Assembly: GCA_001600455.1 (NCBI GenBank)
Contig: BCKC01000002.1
Span: 5,848,961 to 5,912,960 of the forward strand
DNA from: Endocalyx cinctus
Taxonomy: Eukaryota; Ascomycota; Sordariomycetes; Amphisphaeriales; Apiosporaceae
Direction of reading: 5' to 3'
Length of the DNA stretch: 64,000 nucleotides
Position numbers and translations under genes: made by a program. The first letter of the stretch is position 1. Each line of letters starts with the position of its first letter. The notes beneath the pieces were generated by a model. The model did not search any database, was not told the DNA's origin, and saw only the letters and a program-made list of their open reading frames with translations. Of this stretch, positions 10,837 through 23,821 are shown in pieces.

Positions 10837-12842
10837 TTACATAGATCCGTATTTATTAAACCATTCTTCGTTGACTTTGGCGTAATCGCTAGGCCCGTAC
10901 GCGTCCGACATCTCGGCGAACCACCCGTTTTTCCGGTGATGGTTCAGACCTAGGTCGCGCTGCAGCAGATCGAGGTACGGGACGACGTCGAAGATGAAGC
11001 TCGGGTTCTTGTTACCCCAGTCCGTGGGGTATCGCCACCTGCCCCAGCGGTTGTGCAGGACCGTCTCGTACTGTATCGCGGCGAAGGAGGCGCCGTCGTC
11101 GTCCGCGTCGAGCGTCTTAGCCGGGTCGACCGTCAGCTTGCCCGCGAAGTACGCGCTGATCCACAGCCCGCCGACGTGCGCCGTCAGGGTGTTGCTGAAC
11201 GTCGAGACCATCCCCGTGAAAGCCACGTCGCGAGGGCGGAGGAAGCGGGAGGATGCCGGCACGATGAAGTGGTAGAGCATGTACGGCGAGCGTTTCGCGG
11301 GGGCCTCGCCGCCGTTGTTCCCTTCGGTCAAAGGTTTATAGGTATCGTTCCAGGTTGACTTTTCTTTCAAACGCGGAAAGCGGGATATGATCTCCTGGTC
11401 GGCCTTGTGTCCCAAGTTTCCGTAGGGTGTCTCATCGTCGGAAGCTGGTTGATACGGCAGCCCGAGATCTTTCTCGATGCCTTCGGGCAAGAATTTGATG
11501 GGTGGCGCATACTTCCACCCGGTACCGGCGATGAATACTTCGGATTCAAATTCGGTGCCATCCGTAAGATGAACCTTCTTGTTGCTCAAGTGGCTAACCT
11601 CTCCGACGTGGATGTCGATAATATCAGATTTAATCAGTTCAAAAATATCCTTCTCGTAATTGAGGATACTGAAACTGGAACCGGTAAACATAGCCTCGGA
11701 CCACGGCTTGAGCTTCGCAGTTTTCGGATGCGAGTCGTACTTGTTTAGGGTCATCACATCTCCGCCTAAAACTTTCCAAAACTGATTTACTAGAGCTCGG
11801 CCAACGGCTGTACCGTGGTAGAAATTCCGCATATTGGCATATCCGTCGGCGTCGCCCCATACGCAAGGGCTAAACCACGTTAAGGAGCGAGTATCTATTG
11901 AAAACCACGTTAGACAGGTGCACTACAAGAAGAGTTTACGGCTAAGTGTATGGTACTTACTTGCTAACTTCTCGATCCATTTTTTTAACGGTGTTACATA
12001 GGGAGGTGCCATCCAGCACGGCCCGCGGCCCCCAGCTGTCATCACTAGGTTAGTAATGCTCCACGTATCGGAATGAAATGACGAAATTGCGTAAATATGG
12101 CATACCCCTCACAATCCAGTTAACCTTCACGCCTGCAGTTGCGTAGGCGTAGACGGCGTCCCAAGAGGATTTCGTCGCTCCGAAAACAGTAACGCTCTTG
12201 GCAGTTTCGAGGGTGTCCCGGTTCTGCTTGAAGTACTTTCCATGGAATAGTTTACCGTTGAAGTCCTCCTGACCCTTGAAATAGGGCAGGAATGCTTCCG
12301 AAGTTAGACCCGTAGCAAGTATAAGACGGCGCGCAAATATCTTTGTCTCGTTAGCACCGTCTTGTAGGCTTTTAACCGTGAGGATCCAGCCACCCTCGGC
12401 AGTGTCCTGATGCTCCGCGCTGATAATCTTGGTTGACAGGCGGATCATCTCAGCAATGCCGAAATGGGTTGCGTAGGCGTTCGCATAAGCGTGCATGGCC
12501 GCAGCTGGTATGTGTTCCCCGGCTTTCACGCCGAAGGTTTCCGTGTCCATCGGAAAGTCCGGAAACTCGTAGGTGCCCAAGAGGTTATTGCTCTTGAGCC
12601 CGGGGTATAAACGCTCATCGGCCCATGTGCCGCCTATGGTAGATTGGCTATCAAAGATAGCCAATGACTTGTTCGGCTGCGTGGCATGGAATTGTTTCGC
12701 AGCAGCGAGACCGTACAATCCTTCGGACGAATAGATGTTAGTTTATCCCTTTCGCTTAATTTGATGAAGTGAAACTGTGTTTTACAGCATATGACATAAG
12801 ATTCTTACCGGCCCCCACAACAACGCAGTCAAAATGATCCAT
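10837..12842 (-). CDS. Flavin-containing monooxygenase
   Basis: Four exons on the minus strand (12842-12809, 12720-12106, 12035-11961, 11894-10837; introns 88, 70 and 66 bp) total 1782 bases, 593 residues. The first splice completes the FAD-binding fingerprint GxGxxG (VVVGAGLYGL), the second and third restore GGRGPCWMAPPYVTP and SLTWFSPCVWGDADGY. Other FMO-type marks are IGGTW near residue 45, the FMO-identifying FNGKLFHGKYFK (histidine, tyrosine and lysine in place) and the second nucleotide-binding stretch VFGATKSSWDA. The family oxygenates nitrogen, sulfur or carbon centres using FAD, NADPH and O2. The gene lies about 1.2 kb from the DMATS relic, which would suit a metabolite-tailoring role, but that is inference. 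No signal peptide is seen. Confidence 0.88.
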
Positions 12843-15690
12843 GGTGTTCAGCTTCCTGCTTACCAATCTCAAGTCTAGAAATACCAGGTTCGTTATCGGC
12901 GCAGATGTTTTGGGTAAAGAAAATGGAAGAGATAGCGAAGTCCGAGATCTTTGTTTAAAAAAGCGCCGACATATAGAAGATACGCGGCACGGCATACAAA
13001 ACGGCAACAATTCCGCGCTGCCTACACCCCTATCAGAATCGAAAGATTGCACCCCCTTTTTAAGAACGCCCTATCAGCCCTCCTCGCGTGTTCAGCATTA
13101 TCGTTGCCTCTAATGTTACAACGCTAATACGCACGTGGCCTGGCCTGTCAATCGTTTTATATCGAAATCCCCACAGCGTTTGAGCACGTAAGGTTATGGA
13201 GTGTAGCTTCATTCACTCGAGTGGAATAGGTCCACTCTGACGGATATTGCGATGTAAAAGCTCGGGGGTCAGAGCGTATCGGGCCAGGAAGCAGCCTGTT
13301 TTGCCCGCCGACTACGTACATAGTACGTAAGTGGACAGGTGGGAAAGGAAAGTTTTTCCTTTCCTTTTCTTTTCTTTTTAATCTTCAAACAGGATTGCTT
13401 TTCATGATAATATACACTATAGCCAACTAAGTGAATACTTAATCAACCCCGGATTCCTTACATTTAAATACCGATTTACCGATAGGGTTGAGTTTTGATG
13501 ATTAAAGTTATAAGAATTAATTGGTTGAAGTCGACGGCAGTAGAGATTAATCAAAGATCCTAGATCCGTTGTGAGGAACTACTGTGTACGCCTGGGTCTC
13601 CCAGATAGTTCCATCCAGTCAAACACAGTGCCCAAAGGCTCACAAACTGACAGATCGCTCTATCTAGTCTTTGCGTACTCTGTACCAAGTACACATTTAA
13701 TAAAATGCTTTAGAAATCCCTGTCACGACTCCAATTAATCTTTGACTTGGATGCCCAGTAGAGACTCGGACCCTTCTGTAACTCCAAGCTTGCCATATGT
13801 TCAACTAATTAGGCAACAGTACTCACTGTTAAAGAGTTGGCCACCAATATTAAATATACAAGTAAACATACTCACAAGATTTGGCTCGNANNNANTNNNG
13901 NANGATCNCAAAAAAAAAAAAAAAAAAAAAAAAAAAAACAATTCCCTAAGCTGTTTCTTGTGGACTACTGTGTAAATAAAATCCAAGACGGTCAGAGATA
14001 AGCTTCAAGGAAATGAAATATATTAGAAACAAACTCTGGAAGAGTGGCTCAATGGAAGAATATACGTGTACAGAGGGTATCTACGCATACTATGTATATG
14101 TCTGTGATTAGAATCCCGGATCATGACGTGAGTCAATAAGCCGGGTGGGATCACTGGGACGGGTGACTAGGGGAATGATGGTGATATATTATAATAAGAT
14201 GGTCCATTTCATGTATCTGGATTGTCAATATTTCGATAGCTATCAATTCAAGTCCAGCCCTAGCCATAAACTTGATGATTCACTGAAATCTCATTCAGTT
14301 ATTTAGAACCCTACCATAGTTATTTTTAGCATACGCATACACGCCATCAAGAACCCCAAACTTCAGCATACACAGTACTTATAATAACAGCATTGACGAT
14401 ATTTATGTCGTCCGTATTCAACTTACCATTAAAGTAGCTCCTAATTATGAGGCATGTTGCATAATTTCTAAGAACCTTCCCTTTTCGTTCCCCTCATTTT
14501 ATCGGTTGTCCTATAACGTTGCAAAACTAGTTAGTGTACACTACACCACGTACTATGAAGAACACTCAGGTACCATTTATGTACATAACATACACAGTAG
14601 TACGTATAAGCGACGAGGCTCCACTGATCTCCAGGGCTATCGGTCAGCGTGGAGGTGTATGTGGATTTGTATGGACCAAGTGTTAATAGGGTTTAACAGT
14701 GTAGGTATCCCCCTTGAATGTAGTACTATACTAAGTACGTACGTAGATATACGTATACTTACTGTGTAGAAACGAGTATACACAGTAATTCCAAAAATGT
14801 GACTCCGCTTATCGATGAGTATATCATCAAATCTGGTGTTCGAAATGTGGAAAAGGGGGGACGATTAGAAATACACTCGTGTAAAATATACTACTATGAT
14901 GTATATGCTAGTACATGGGTCAATATCCACTCGTATCATCAGATCACGGAATAGTTGACGATTCTTTGGCCAGTTACCCACAAGAAACGCCTACCAATTT
15001 ACCCTATACACAGACTAGCAGGTACTGAACAACCGCTAGCAAGGGATGTCGACCCCGTACGGAAGTAGTACCTGAGAGATCCGGAGATTTTGCACTGCCG
15101 TTAAACCGTAACGGTATCAATGCCGGAATCTTCCCCTTAAAAACTAGGACCAAAAGTGTATTCCAGCATGAATACTGTCCCGCTTTTCTAACAGGGAAAA
15201 CTTTCCACACAAAAAAAAAAAAAAAATCATATTACATTAGGTAAAAGGAGCTGTTAGCTTCATGCTTTTGTGTAACTGAGCTGCCGGGCTTTGCTGAAAA
15301 AGCGGAACCGTCTCGACGTTGGAACATATCCCTACATATACATATACACGCAGAGGGAGTTCTGAACTAGCATGGAGTGAGTGCACCCATAACATGAATG
15401 TTATCGTGATAGACAGACAGGGTATGGGCCATAGTTCTAGAAGATCTGTGTGTCGCCTCTCGTTAAGACCGAGCAGGTCATTGCCACCCTGTCGATGAGT
15501 GTTTTGAGCGCCCGGGCGTCGATTGAACATACGCATGTAGTTTCAAACTCTCAATTCGCTCCTTTTAAATATCATCATTCCATGTTGGCGTCTGCCAACT
15601 TTTTTTTTTCTTCCCCCTCTGTTTCTCCGCTTCATTTTCGGTATACGACAGTAACGTCTCATAACCACCCACACCGACCGACATCGCGAC
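12843..15690. other. Long intergenic region with low-quality bases and poly-A
   Basis: About 2.8 kb between two divergently transcribed genes. Positions 13889-13908 contain a cluster of ambiguous bases (n) immediately before a 29-base A run (13910-13938), so the assembly is unreliable there. Open frames such as 14506-14769 plus are short and without family features. A stretch near 14035-14115 looks faintly tRNA-like but does not fold (see rejected). I see no supported gene. Confidence 0.55.
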
Positions 15691-17469
15691 ATGGATGCCG
15701 AAGCAACAGCGGCAGCGGCGGCGGCGGCGGCAGCGGCACTGCGTCAATTCGTCATCGAGGACTGGACGCTGTTTGCTATCGGCGTCTCCTTTACTATCTT
15801 GAGAACTTATGCTCGAGTAAAGTACGTGGGCTGGAGGGAATTTCAAGCCGATGACTACCTCATATGGGTTGCAATGGTCAGTCTGTCTATTTTATCAATT
15901 GCTTCATTTCGGGTGTTTCTATGTTTTGACATGAATCACCAACTCTTAATTTATACTAACTTCGAGTGAAAACATGATGATCAATGTTAGATATTTTACG
16001 CCGCAGAGACCACTCTTGCGTATAGTGTCGGGGCTGTTGCACAGGGGTTCGCTAATAATGGTATGACGGATGCGGAACGACTGGCACTCGATCCTGCAAG
16101 TCAGGAATACAAGTTGAGGTATGAAACAATCATCGAAAGTTAGAATGCATGATGTTAACTCATAAAACTGCAGAATAATTGGTTCTAAGATACAAATTGC
16201 CGGATGGACAAACTACTCGGCTCTTCTCTGGACCCTAAAAGCGTCATTGCTATTATTCTACATCCGACTTACGGTAATTGATATAATCTACCTGTCTCAT
16301 TCATATACTAATTACGCGTGCAGGAGGGATTGGGTCGAAGTTATACGATGCGTATATACGTTGGATTCGCCCTTATCGCTGGTACTTGGGCTGCCGCCAC
16401 GTTGAATCTTTTTCTAGGCTGTCTCCCATTTGAGAAAAATTGGCAAATTTACCCAGACCCGGGAAGTAAGTAGCTCCTATTCATTCGTTGACACTTCTTT
16501 CTCAGCCATAAACTCGTAGATTATATTCTTCAAATAAGACTAACTGTTCCCGTTCATCCAGATACTTGCTATCCCGCCAATTCGACCCGGGTTGTATGGG
16601 TATACGGTGCTCTAAATATATTCACCGATCTTTACCTTCTGTCTATCCCCGTTCCTATGCTCTGGAAGTCTTCTCTAAAGCCGCTGAAGAAGATCGGATT
16701 GATTCTGCTCTTTAGCGGAGGTATAGTTATTGTCATTTGCGCTATTCTACGAGCAACATTCATTGTAACCGTGAGTCATATGTTTCAACCATGCAATGCA
16801 CCCGAAACGTTGAGCTAACCTTGTCTCTCAAAGGATCCTGTTAATGGTGCTCAGATAGCCGGATCATGGGCCGTCCGAGAAAGCTTTGTGGCTGTCATCA
16901 CGACAAACCTCCCGATGGTCTTCCCGCTGATCAGGAAGTATTTGTCTCCCGTTTTCAGCACCATTTCGCAAAGCATGGGCGGATCTAGTAACAAGAAATC
17001 ATCCAACGGAATATTAAAAAGTATCAAGACGTTTGGAGGTGGAAATGATCAAAGCTGGCGTGGCCGCGGCCCTCGAACGTGAGTAGTAGAATCTCGCCCC
17101 ATCTCTCTTATATATCCTTCAAGCAAAATGGAACTTAATTACTGACTCCTTTCGCTCGGTTCTAGCGCGAACCCCATCCCTTACGTTAGTCAAAACGAGA
17201 GCGAAGAACGTATGATAATAAGCAACCATCCGTCTATGCCGGACAAAGATGCGGTAAAAATGATCAACATGAAGATGAACGAGAGCAACGGACAGAAAAA
17301 AGAAGGTGGAAACAGCTTCGAAAACAGCATCAGGAAGGAAGTGGAGGTCGTGGTGGCATCCACGACGGAAGGTCGAGATTCTCAGCGTCATCAAGACGGA
17401 TCTTTGATGTTTGCTGACTCGGCACCTGGGACGAGCCATCGTACTTACATCAGGGCTGGGGAAAGATAG
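15691..17469 (+). CDS. Fungal rhodopsin-domain (PTH11-like) integral membrane protein
   Basis: Seven exons: 15691-15876, 15991-16118, 16174-16273, 16324-16465, 16562-16770, 16834-17078, 17166-17469. They total 1314 bases, 437 residues, and every junction keeps phase. The protein starts with a run of about a dozen alanines encoded by GCG/GCA repeats. Seven hydrophobic segments follow, with fungal-rhodopsin features: ADDYLIWVAM after the first helix, LLFYIRLT, the cysteine-containing extracellular loop NTCYPANSTR, and ALNIFTDLYLLSIPVPMLWK. The C-terminal tail of about 120 residues is polar and rich in K, N and S. The family is plasma-membrane and includes candidate G-protein-coupled sensors such as PTH11, though most members have no known ligand. 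No CFEM domain is present. Confidence 0.9.
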
Positions 17470-18249
17470 AGCGTTCCGCTTTATGAACACGATACGTCTG
17501 TTGTTAATGAGTTGTTAAAAAAGGAGAAAGGGGCGTACTGTGTAAGGGAATCGAGTGTACAAATTTTGTGCTATAGGGTTCAATGATTATATTCATGGCC
17601 GCTAATGTTTCAGGTTTTATTCTTGTATGCTTTTTATTCACTCTTCTTAGATCGAATTATCCGTCTTCTACCTTGATCAGTCATTAAAAAGAAGGTAGGG
17701 TAATTTCAAAGAGGTTAGCACCACACCAAGATGGTGTTAAAGATCTCTCCTATATAATATACTAAACTAGATAATTAACTAAATAAGCTACTATATAATA
17801 CATAGCGCCGAAATAAACGCGATAAACGACAGCTATAATTTTCTTCGTAAAAATTCTTTACCGCAATTGCTAACCCATACATACAATTCTCCAAGAATAG
17901 ATTTTTATTAGCCTACCCAAGGAAAGGCGTCGATCCTGATGTACATGCGGGCTCATTACTACCAAATCTAACATTATTTCTTCACCTGAGGCTACAGGTG
18001 GCGTCGTGACCCGATTTCTATAGCAGCTACCTCTTGACCAATCTTCTCAAATACACCATCAAAACAATACCGGTACTAATAAAAGTCGGTATGACCACCG
18101 CGAATGTCGTATGGGCGCCCTGAGCAGATCTAAACCTTCTAGCCGTGTGGTGCTCATTAAAAGGCTTTTCAGCAGTACTTGGATGGACAACGCCAAATCA
18201 TCATACTAGAGTTACCCATCATTCCTATTTATAGACTCTCTCCTCCTGG
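17470..18249. other. Intergenic; faint membrane-protein relic
   Basis: 3' flank of the rhodopsin gene. On the minus strand about 18180-18030 reads EKPFNEHHTARRF then QGAHTTFAVVIPTFISTGI and VLMVYLRRLVKR before a stop. It could be the last transmembrane exon of a lost gene. No start, upstream exon or family assignment is visible. Confidence 0.35.
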
Positions 18250-18466
18250 TGTGGTATTGGCTTTGGTAAGTAATGTATTGCTCCTTTAGCTCTAAGTACT
18301 ATTTCTATGTACTTTAAGCTGATTTTGTATAATGATTAGGTTCCTTTCCTCCTTCTCAGATGCCAGAAAGTAGAGGAGTTTATATACCTGTTGGAATAAC
18401 AGGCAATCTCATATCTCTAGGCAACTGAGATTCTCTAGAAGTATCTTCTTACTTCTTAGATCCTCA
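18250..18466 (+). mobile_element. Solo-LTR-like element, copy B
   Basis: About 217 bp, from TGTGGTATTGGC to TTAGATCCTCA, colinear with copy A over its whole length but more diverged. Flanks (CCTGG and CACAC) show no target duplication. It faces copy C in inverted orientation, 142 bp apart. Confidence 0.65.
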
Positions 18467-18608
18467 CACACAGCTCGCCGTCCGATGATCGTCACACTGC
18501 GAGCATAGAAATGCAAACCCAATCTACACGTATGCCCGAACACAAGAAAGAGTATTATCCGAAGCCAGGCCCGAGGGAAGGCAGCCTGACAGGTTAAGTA
18601 CCTATTTA

Positions 18609-18833
18609 TGAGGATCCTAGAAGATAGGAGATACTTCTACTTCTAGGGGACCTCAACTGCCTAGAGAAATGAGGCTGCTTAATATTCTAATAGGTATATA
18701 AGTCCTCAACTTTCTTGCAGTCCGAGAAGGAGGAATAACAACCCAACCATCATTCTAGAATAGTTTAAAGTACATAGATTTAATACTTGAAACTATAGGA
18801 ATGACAAATAATTAACCGAAAGCTAATACCACA
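18609..18833 (-). mobile_element. Solo-LTR-like element, copy C (inverted)
   Basis: Complete copy in reverse orientation, from TGAGGATCCTAG to CTAATACCACA, about 225 bp. Together with copy B it forms an inverted pair around 142 bp of unrelated sequence. No clear target duplication. Confidence 0.65.
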
Positions 18834-19382
18834 TTTCTCATAAAAGTATCTAATGTGTGGTAATTAGTAGAAACTTGATCCTATATTGAACCATTGGCTG
18901 TGGAGCTGAACCTTAGAGGTTACCTGGATAGAATAGTAGGTAATTATTAGACAACTCATCCCCATGTCAATCACACATTTGGTACCATCATTACCTCAGG
19001 TAACAAAGAAAGAGAAGAAAAAAAGTCTTGTCCCGATGCCTACGCTCCTAATCCATGCCATGTATCATCGAATAAAACGCCGCCCTTACACGCCTTTCCC
19101 CTTCCGTAATCTAGGTTCCTTAAAGGTCTTGAATGAAAATGTACATAAAGTGTGAAAAAGACTGGAGCCCTGGGGCGAATATACATCATGCGCGCGAATT
19201 CCCGCAACCTATTTCCCCTGAGAGGCAGAACCGTCTCGGGGCCGTGCACCGCTGCCACCGACGCCGGACGAAGCTCTTCTCTTGCGCTTACCGCTGACGC
19301 CTCCCGCTGCTGCTGCTGCTACTCCTGCTCCGCCGTTGTTATTCAGGCTGCCGCGAACCGCGCGTCCGGAAGCCGACATGTC
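18834..19382. other. Intergenic, 3' flank of taf12
   Basis: Roughly 550 bp from repeat copy C to the taf12 stop codon, presumably including the taf12 3' UTR. The CTGCTGCTGCTGCTA stretch near 19307 lies just past the stop. No gene seen. Confidence 0.5.
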
Positions 19383-21589
19383 CTACTTGTCGTCTTTACC
19401 GGGCATGACCTTGGCGGCCTGCACGGCGCTCATCTTGGCGATCCAGTTCGAAGACGGCTGCACCTTGCGCACCGTGCGGAGCTCGTCCGAGGTGTAGCCT
19501 GGGATACGGATGTTGTAGACGCGCTCCAGCACCAGCTGGATGTCACGGATCTCGAGAACCTTGCTGCCGCGCTCCTTGGCCAGCCGGCAGGCCGTGTGAA
19601 TCACGTTGTCGACGAAGTTATCGGCGACGTTGAGGACGGACTGGATTTTGCGATGATGGTTAGTTGGTTTAACTTTTTAACTATGTGACAAGTGCGAATT
19701 CAAAAAAGGGAAGGGAAGGGGTTGCAAATAACAGAATGGGCACAATAGAGATTAAATAAGAAGATGTGTGAAAAAAGAAAAGGAATAAAAAAGAATCTTA
19801 CTTCTTCGACATCAGGCGTAAGGTGATTTCCATCCCCGCTAGGTGATCCACCACCACAAACCTGTCGAACGAGCTCGTCAAGCTTTTTCTTAGATAGCAC
19901 GTGCTCTCCCTCGATCTCGAACTGCGGTACGGGCATCTTAGGAATGACGGGTTGGTTCATGACGCCGCCGGCACCGGCGCCCCCTCCGTAGGTGGGACGT
20001 CCTGGTTGGGTGCCGCCGCCGGTCGCGACCGGGGTGGGAACCTGGGTCGCCTTTTCGGGAAGGTTCTTGGAGATGGGCATCTTCTGCATCATGGGGGGGT
20101 TTGTCGGCTGCGGCGGGTGCGCGTGCGAGTGCTGAGGTTGAGACTGGCTCGCGTTTCCCATCAGACCGCCGGATGTGGGAGTCGTAGTGGCCCCCGGGGC
20201 TGGTGTGGTGTTTTGTTGAATAGAAATATTACTCGACGAATTAGCGCGATTCACTGCTGCTGCGTGGGTTAATGGCCGAACTCCTGCTCCCGGCACCGGT
20301 TGTGTCGCGGATTGTGGTGTCTGAACACGTGCTGATGCCTGTGTGGGTGTTCCTGCAGAAGGTAAATTTGTGTTGGAGGCAGCAGCAGCAGCCAGAGCTG
20401 TATTTACGGGAGGCATTTGGCTACCAGGTTCAACTTTTACTTTAGCTTGCTGCTGTGATTGTAGCTGTGCCTGTGTTTGTTGTGGTTGTGATTGCGGTGG
20501 TGCTGGTTGTTGGGTTTGCTGCGAGAGTGGGGCACTCTGAACGTGAGGTGGCTGTTGCGCAGTTGCTGTAGTAGGTGTTGCTGGTGTAACTGGAGTTTGA
20601 GGCATATGTACTTGCCCTACTGAACCTGTTCTGTTGGCTGCCGCAAGTTGCTGATTTTTAGCAGCATCTATTGCAGTATTAATGGATGCAGTTGCCGCTT
20701 GCATAGGATGACTTGGAGTAGTAGCTGACCCGACAACCTGGTTTTGCGGACGTGCTTGTTGTGCGTTATTCTGCTGCATTTGAGCCCTGACGCTCTTCGC
20801 AAATTTATCGGCATCCGAATACAACTTTTGGTCGTTCACCTTCTGTTCCTGCACCTTTTTAGCCTCGTCAGGTTGGAATGATTGGCCCTTTTCCTGTCTC
20901 TCTTTGATAAGATTATCCAACTTAGTTAAACGCGCTTTCGCCTGGTCCATAGTTATGAGCGAGCGCAGATAGCGGTTTTTAGTTTCGTTTAACCATTTTG
21001 GTATTTGTTCGGCCGGAACTTGTGACGGTGGGGTTAGAGCACCCCAGGGAAGTTTATTGACGTGATCGATAAATTGCTTGGGCACGGTGTTGTTTGTTGG
21101 CGCAGCGGTAGGTGGTGCATTCTGAACAACACCAGGGTTACCGCTACCTACTTGCACCGTGGGATGATTCGCAGCTATGACGGGTTTTGAAGGATTATTA
21201 GGAGCACCAGGGCCCATGGCCGACATCTGCCTAGCCTGTTGAGGTGGAACTTGAGCACCAGGCGGGTTAGGATGAGGCTGGCCAGCTTGTTGCTGCTGTT
21301 GCTGCTGATGTTGCTGATTACGAGCCTGCTGCTGCTGCTGCTGTTGAAGATTTCGGATTTTTTGATAGACCATCTTAGAGAATTGTTCTATTTTCTGCTT
21401 CGCCATCAAATGTTCCTGGGTTTCTGGACCGAACTGCTCTACCTTAGACCAAAGAGTCCGTAGCCCTTCCTCATATTTTCCCTTCTCGTCGGCTGTTAGA
21501 TAAGCGATATTACGTATTTGCTCGGGTCGGAGGAGACGTATGGTGGGCTGCTGCCCTTGGGCAGGCTGACCCTGAGGAGGTTGATTCAT
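19383..21589 (-). CDS. taf12: Transcription initiation factor TFIID/SAGA subunit TAF12
   Basis: Two exons (21589-19802 and 19640-19383, 161-bp intron, phase 0) give 681 residues. The N-terminal region has a conserved helix ([20 protein letters not shown]) and then long Q/P/A/T-rich stretches with glutamine runs. The C-terminus is the TAF12 histone fold, split by the intron just before [20 protein letters not shown] and continuing [18 protein letters not shown], then the family tail YNIRIPGY and the extension [23 protein letters not shown]12 pairs with TAF4 in TFIID and with Ada1 in SAGA through this fold, and acts in the nucleus in promoter recognition. The glutamine runs are CAG/CAA-rich and may vary in length. 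Confidence 0.93.
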
Positions 21590-23821
21590 ATTGATATATT
21601 CGAGGATAAGATTCTGAAAATGTACTGCTGCTTAATTTCGACCAAGTGCTTCTAAAGGTATTTTTATGGTGTCAATATTGGTACGGTGTATTGACTAGTC
21701 GGCGTTCACAATGGCAGCGATTTTACGTCCAGAGGAAAAGTGGCGAAAAGGAGGGAAAAAGAGAAATGAAAACGACATATATTTGTTCAAAATAATCTAC
21801 TTCCAATATAAGAGCATTTAGATAATATGTGAGCCTCAAAAGAGCTCGAGGAGTGAATGGTAAGGAAAACAGATTTGGCAGTAAAAGTTAAGGTGCTAGT
21901 CTGGATGTAAGAGAGGTTGGTATGCCTATTGTACGCGAAGATTGAAGATGGAGTTGCTGCCAAAGTCCTTATCGATACGATGGGTAATCTGACGCATTAC
22001 ATAAGCACTTTTTTTGCTAATGCTAAGGTTAGTTAGTAAGTATCACTCAAACATCTGATAAGTACTCGCTCATGCTCGTCGATGTTACGATATAAATACC
22101 TAGGTATATCCATGGATGGATATAAATACTTACTATGTAAGCAGCTAACGTATAGATACAATATTTCATATATATATTCCTTTGAAAACAATTCTAGTAA
22201 AAGTCTGTATGACCACCCAAACCGTTGTAGATGACTTTCATAATTGTCTAGAACCTAAAGATATACATATGGATACATCCATGGCTTCGACTAGTTATAT
22301 CTATAGATCCGGCACGACACAACACCAAACCATCATCCTTTTCCGACGTCGCTATAACGCGTCAATTCGTCCTTTCAATCTTTAGGATTTTGGTCATTTA
22401 TACATATAAATATAGATAAGCGCGGTAGATATAGTTTCCAAAGGTGGAGCTTCCTGTCAATAAAGCACACGTGTAAAAGTCGTAAAAGTATGAGGGAACG
22501 GGAGCTAATGACCCATGTACTATATGAGTATTTCAACCTGTTTATATATATATACATACAGTGGGAGCAAGTTAATGCTTGAAATCAGAACCATAAGTTC
22601 TTTAACGATGTCCAATTCGGAGATGGGAATAGGGGTAGAGATATGTAAGATGTTTGCTCTTGCTGTATCCGCAACCTTGCCGGGCAAGTTCCCAATCTCG
22701 AATCTTCATGCATGTTTTGGTCGCCGATGCGCAAATTCACAACGATGGTCCTACAATATGTACTTGAAATGAATCAGGTATAGAGATTTGCAGTGGCCAC
22801 ATATTTTTTCACAAGATCAAGTAAGCACCGATGGTAGGGATATCCCCAAGATTGGAGCTACAAAAATCACTGATGATGCAGTAGTGGAAAATGATATAAG
22901 TATGGGGACATGACTATTATACCGCACTCGATAGTGTTGGATGACCGATCGCCTTTACTTGGTTGATTTATATTTTCAATGGAAATTAACCTCAAAGCAG
23001 CATGCCTTAGATAGGTCTCCAGTTACGATGTAGCCTCATGAAGCTCTTTGCCACCCTTATCCTCTCTATACATCATACTAATTGCGGATAGCATCGAATC
23101 GATCATTGGTCAAGACCATCGTGCATATCAGTGACTCGGCCATTAGTTGTTAAGTTCATGGAGACCAACAGCCACGTAGCTGAGAGACATTGATCACATG
23201 CCCATATACAAATAAGACCCCGATGGTCCTACGTGTACGAAGTGTATTCGAGCTGATCCAGCCATGTTTTTCCATAAATATCCACTGATCTATCCATCTA
23301 TGTGTGTATATATACCTATGAAACGTCCATCCAAAAATTTGGCACCCCATTCTATCAAGATCAAGACCCTTACGGGAAGAAAAAAGTTATGTCTTCTTAA
23401 TTTTGTAGTTTTCTTTTCTGTCGTCATCATCATCGTCATTATCATTGTCGTCATTGTCGTTTATATCCTCCACATCAACTTCAGCAAGTTTCTCAGCTAG
23501 TCTGACTTTTCCCATAAACTCAGAAAGTTCTTCCTTGTCGATATATAGGTGTTCTGTGCGTGAGCAAGTATATACCTTCCGTCCTTCTCTCATCGCCATG
23601 TGGCCCATATACTCTATATAAGACGCTATGCTCCAAAACATATTAAACTTAAACAGGAAGTAGAGGGGAAAAAAAGAAATTGAGAAAACGTTTTTCAAGT
23701 TTCCACTCCCGTACTAAAGTCGTATCCCATGCGGCCTAATGCACATTGATAAAACCCATGTCATGGGGAGAGGGGGGGATCATCAGAGGTTTTATAATTC
23801 ATAAGTCATAAGGAAATCATA
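21590..23821. other. Intergenic region, 2.2 kb
   Basis: Upstream of taf12 and downstream of the acidic protein gene. A GAC/ATC trinucleotide run around 23410-23470 creates an Asp/Asn-rich open frame on the minus strand (about 23640-23387, including KVRLAEKLAEVDVEDIN before the acidic tail). I do not call it, because there is no good start or homologue, but it is the best candidate for a small missed gene here. Confidence 0.4.

Noticed and set aside
14035..14115. tRNA-like words (GAGTGGCTCAATGG, GATTAGAATCCCGG)
   Set aside because: The D-arm and T-arm look-alikes do not sit at tRNA spacing, the acceptor ends do not pair, and the T-loop lacks the usual TTC.
23387..23698. Minus-strand Asp/Asn-rich frame
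   Set aside because: The acidic tail is created by a trinucleotide repeat, the long form has no ATG at its start, and there is no homologous domain. Kept only as a note in the intergenic entry.
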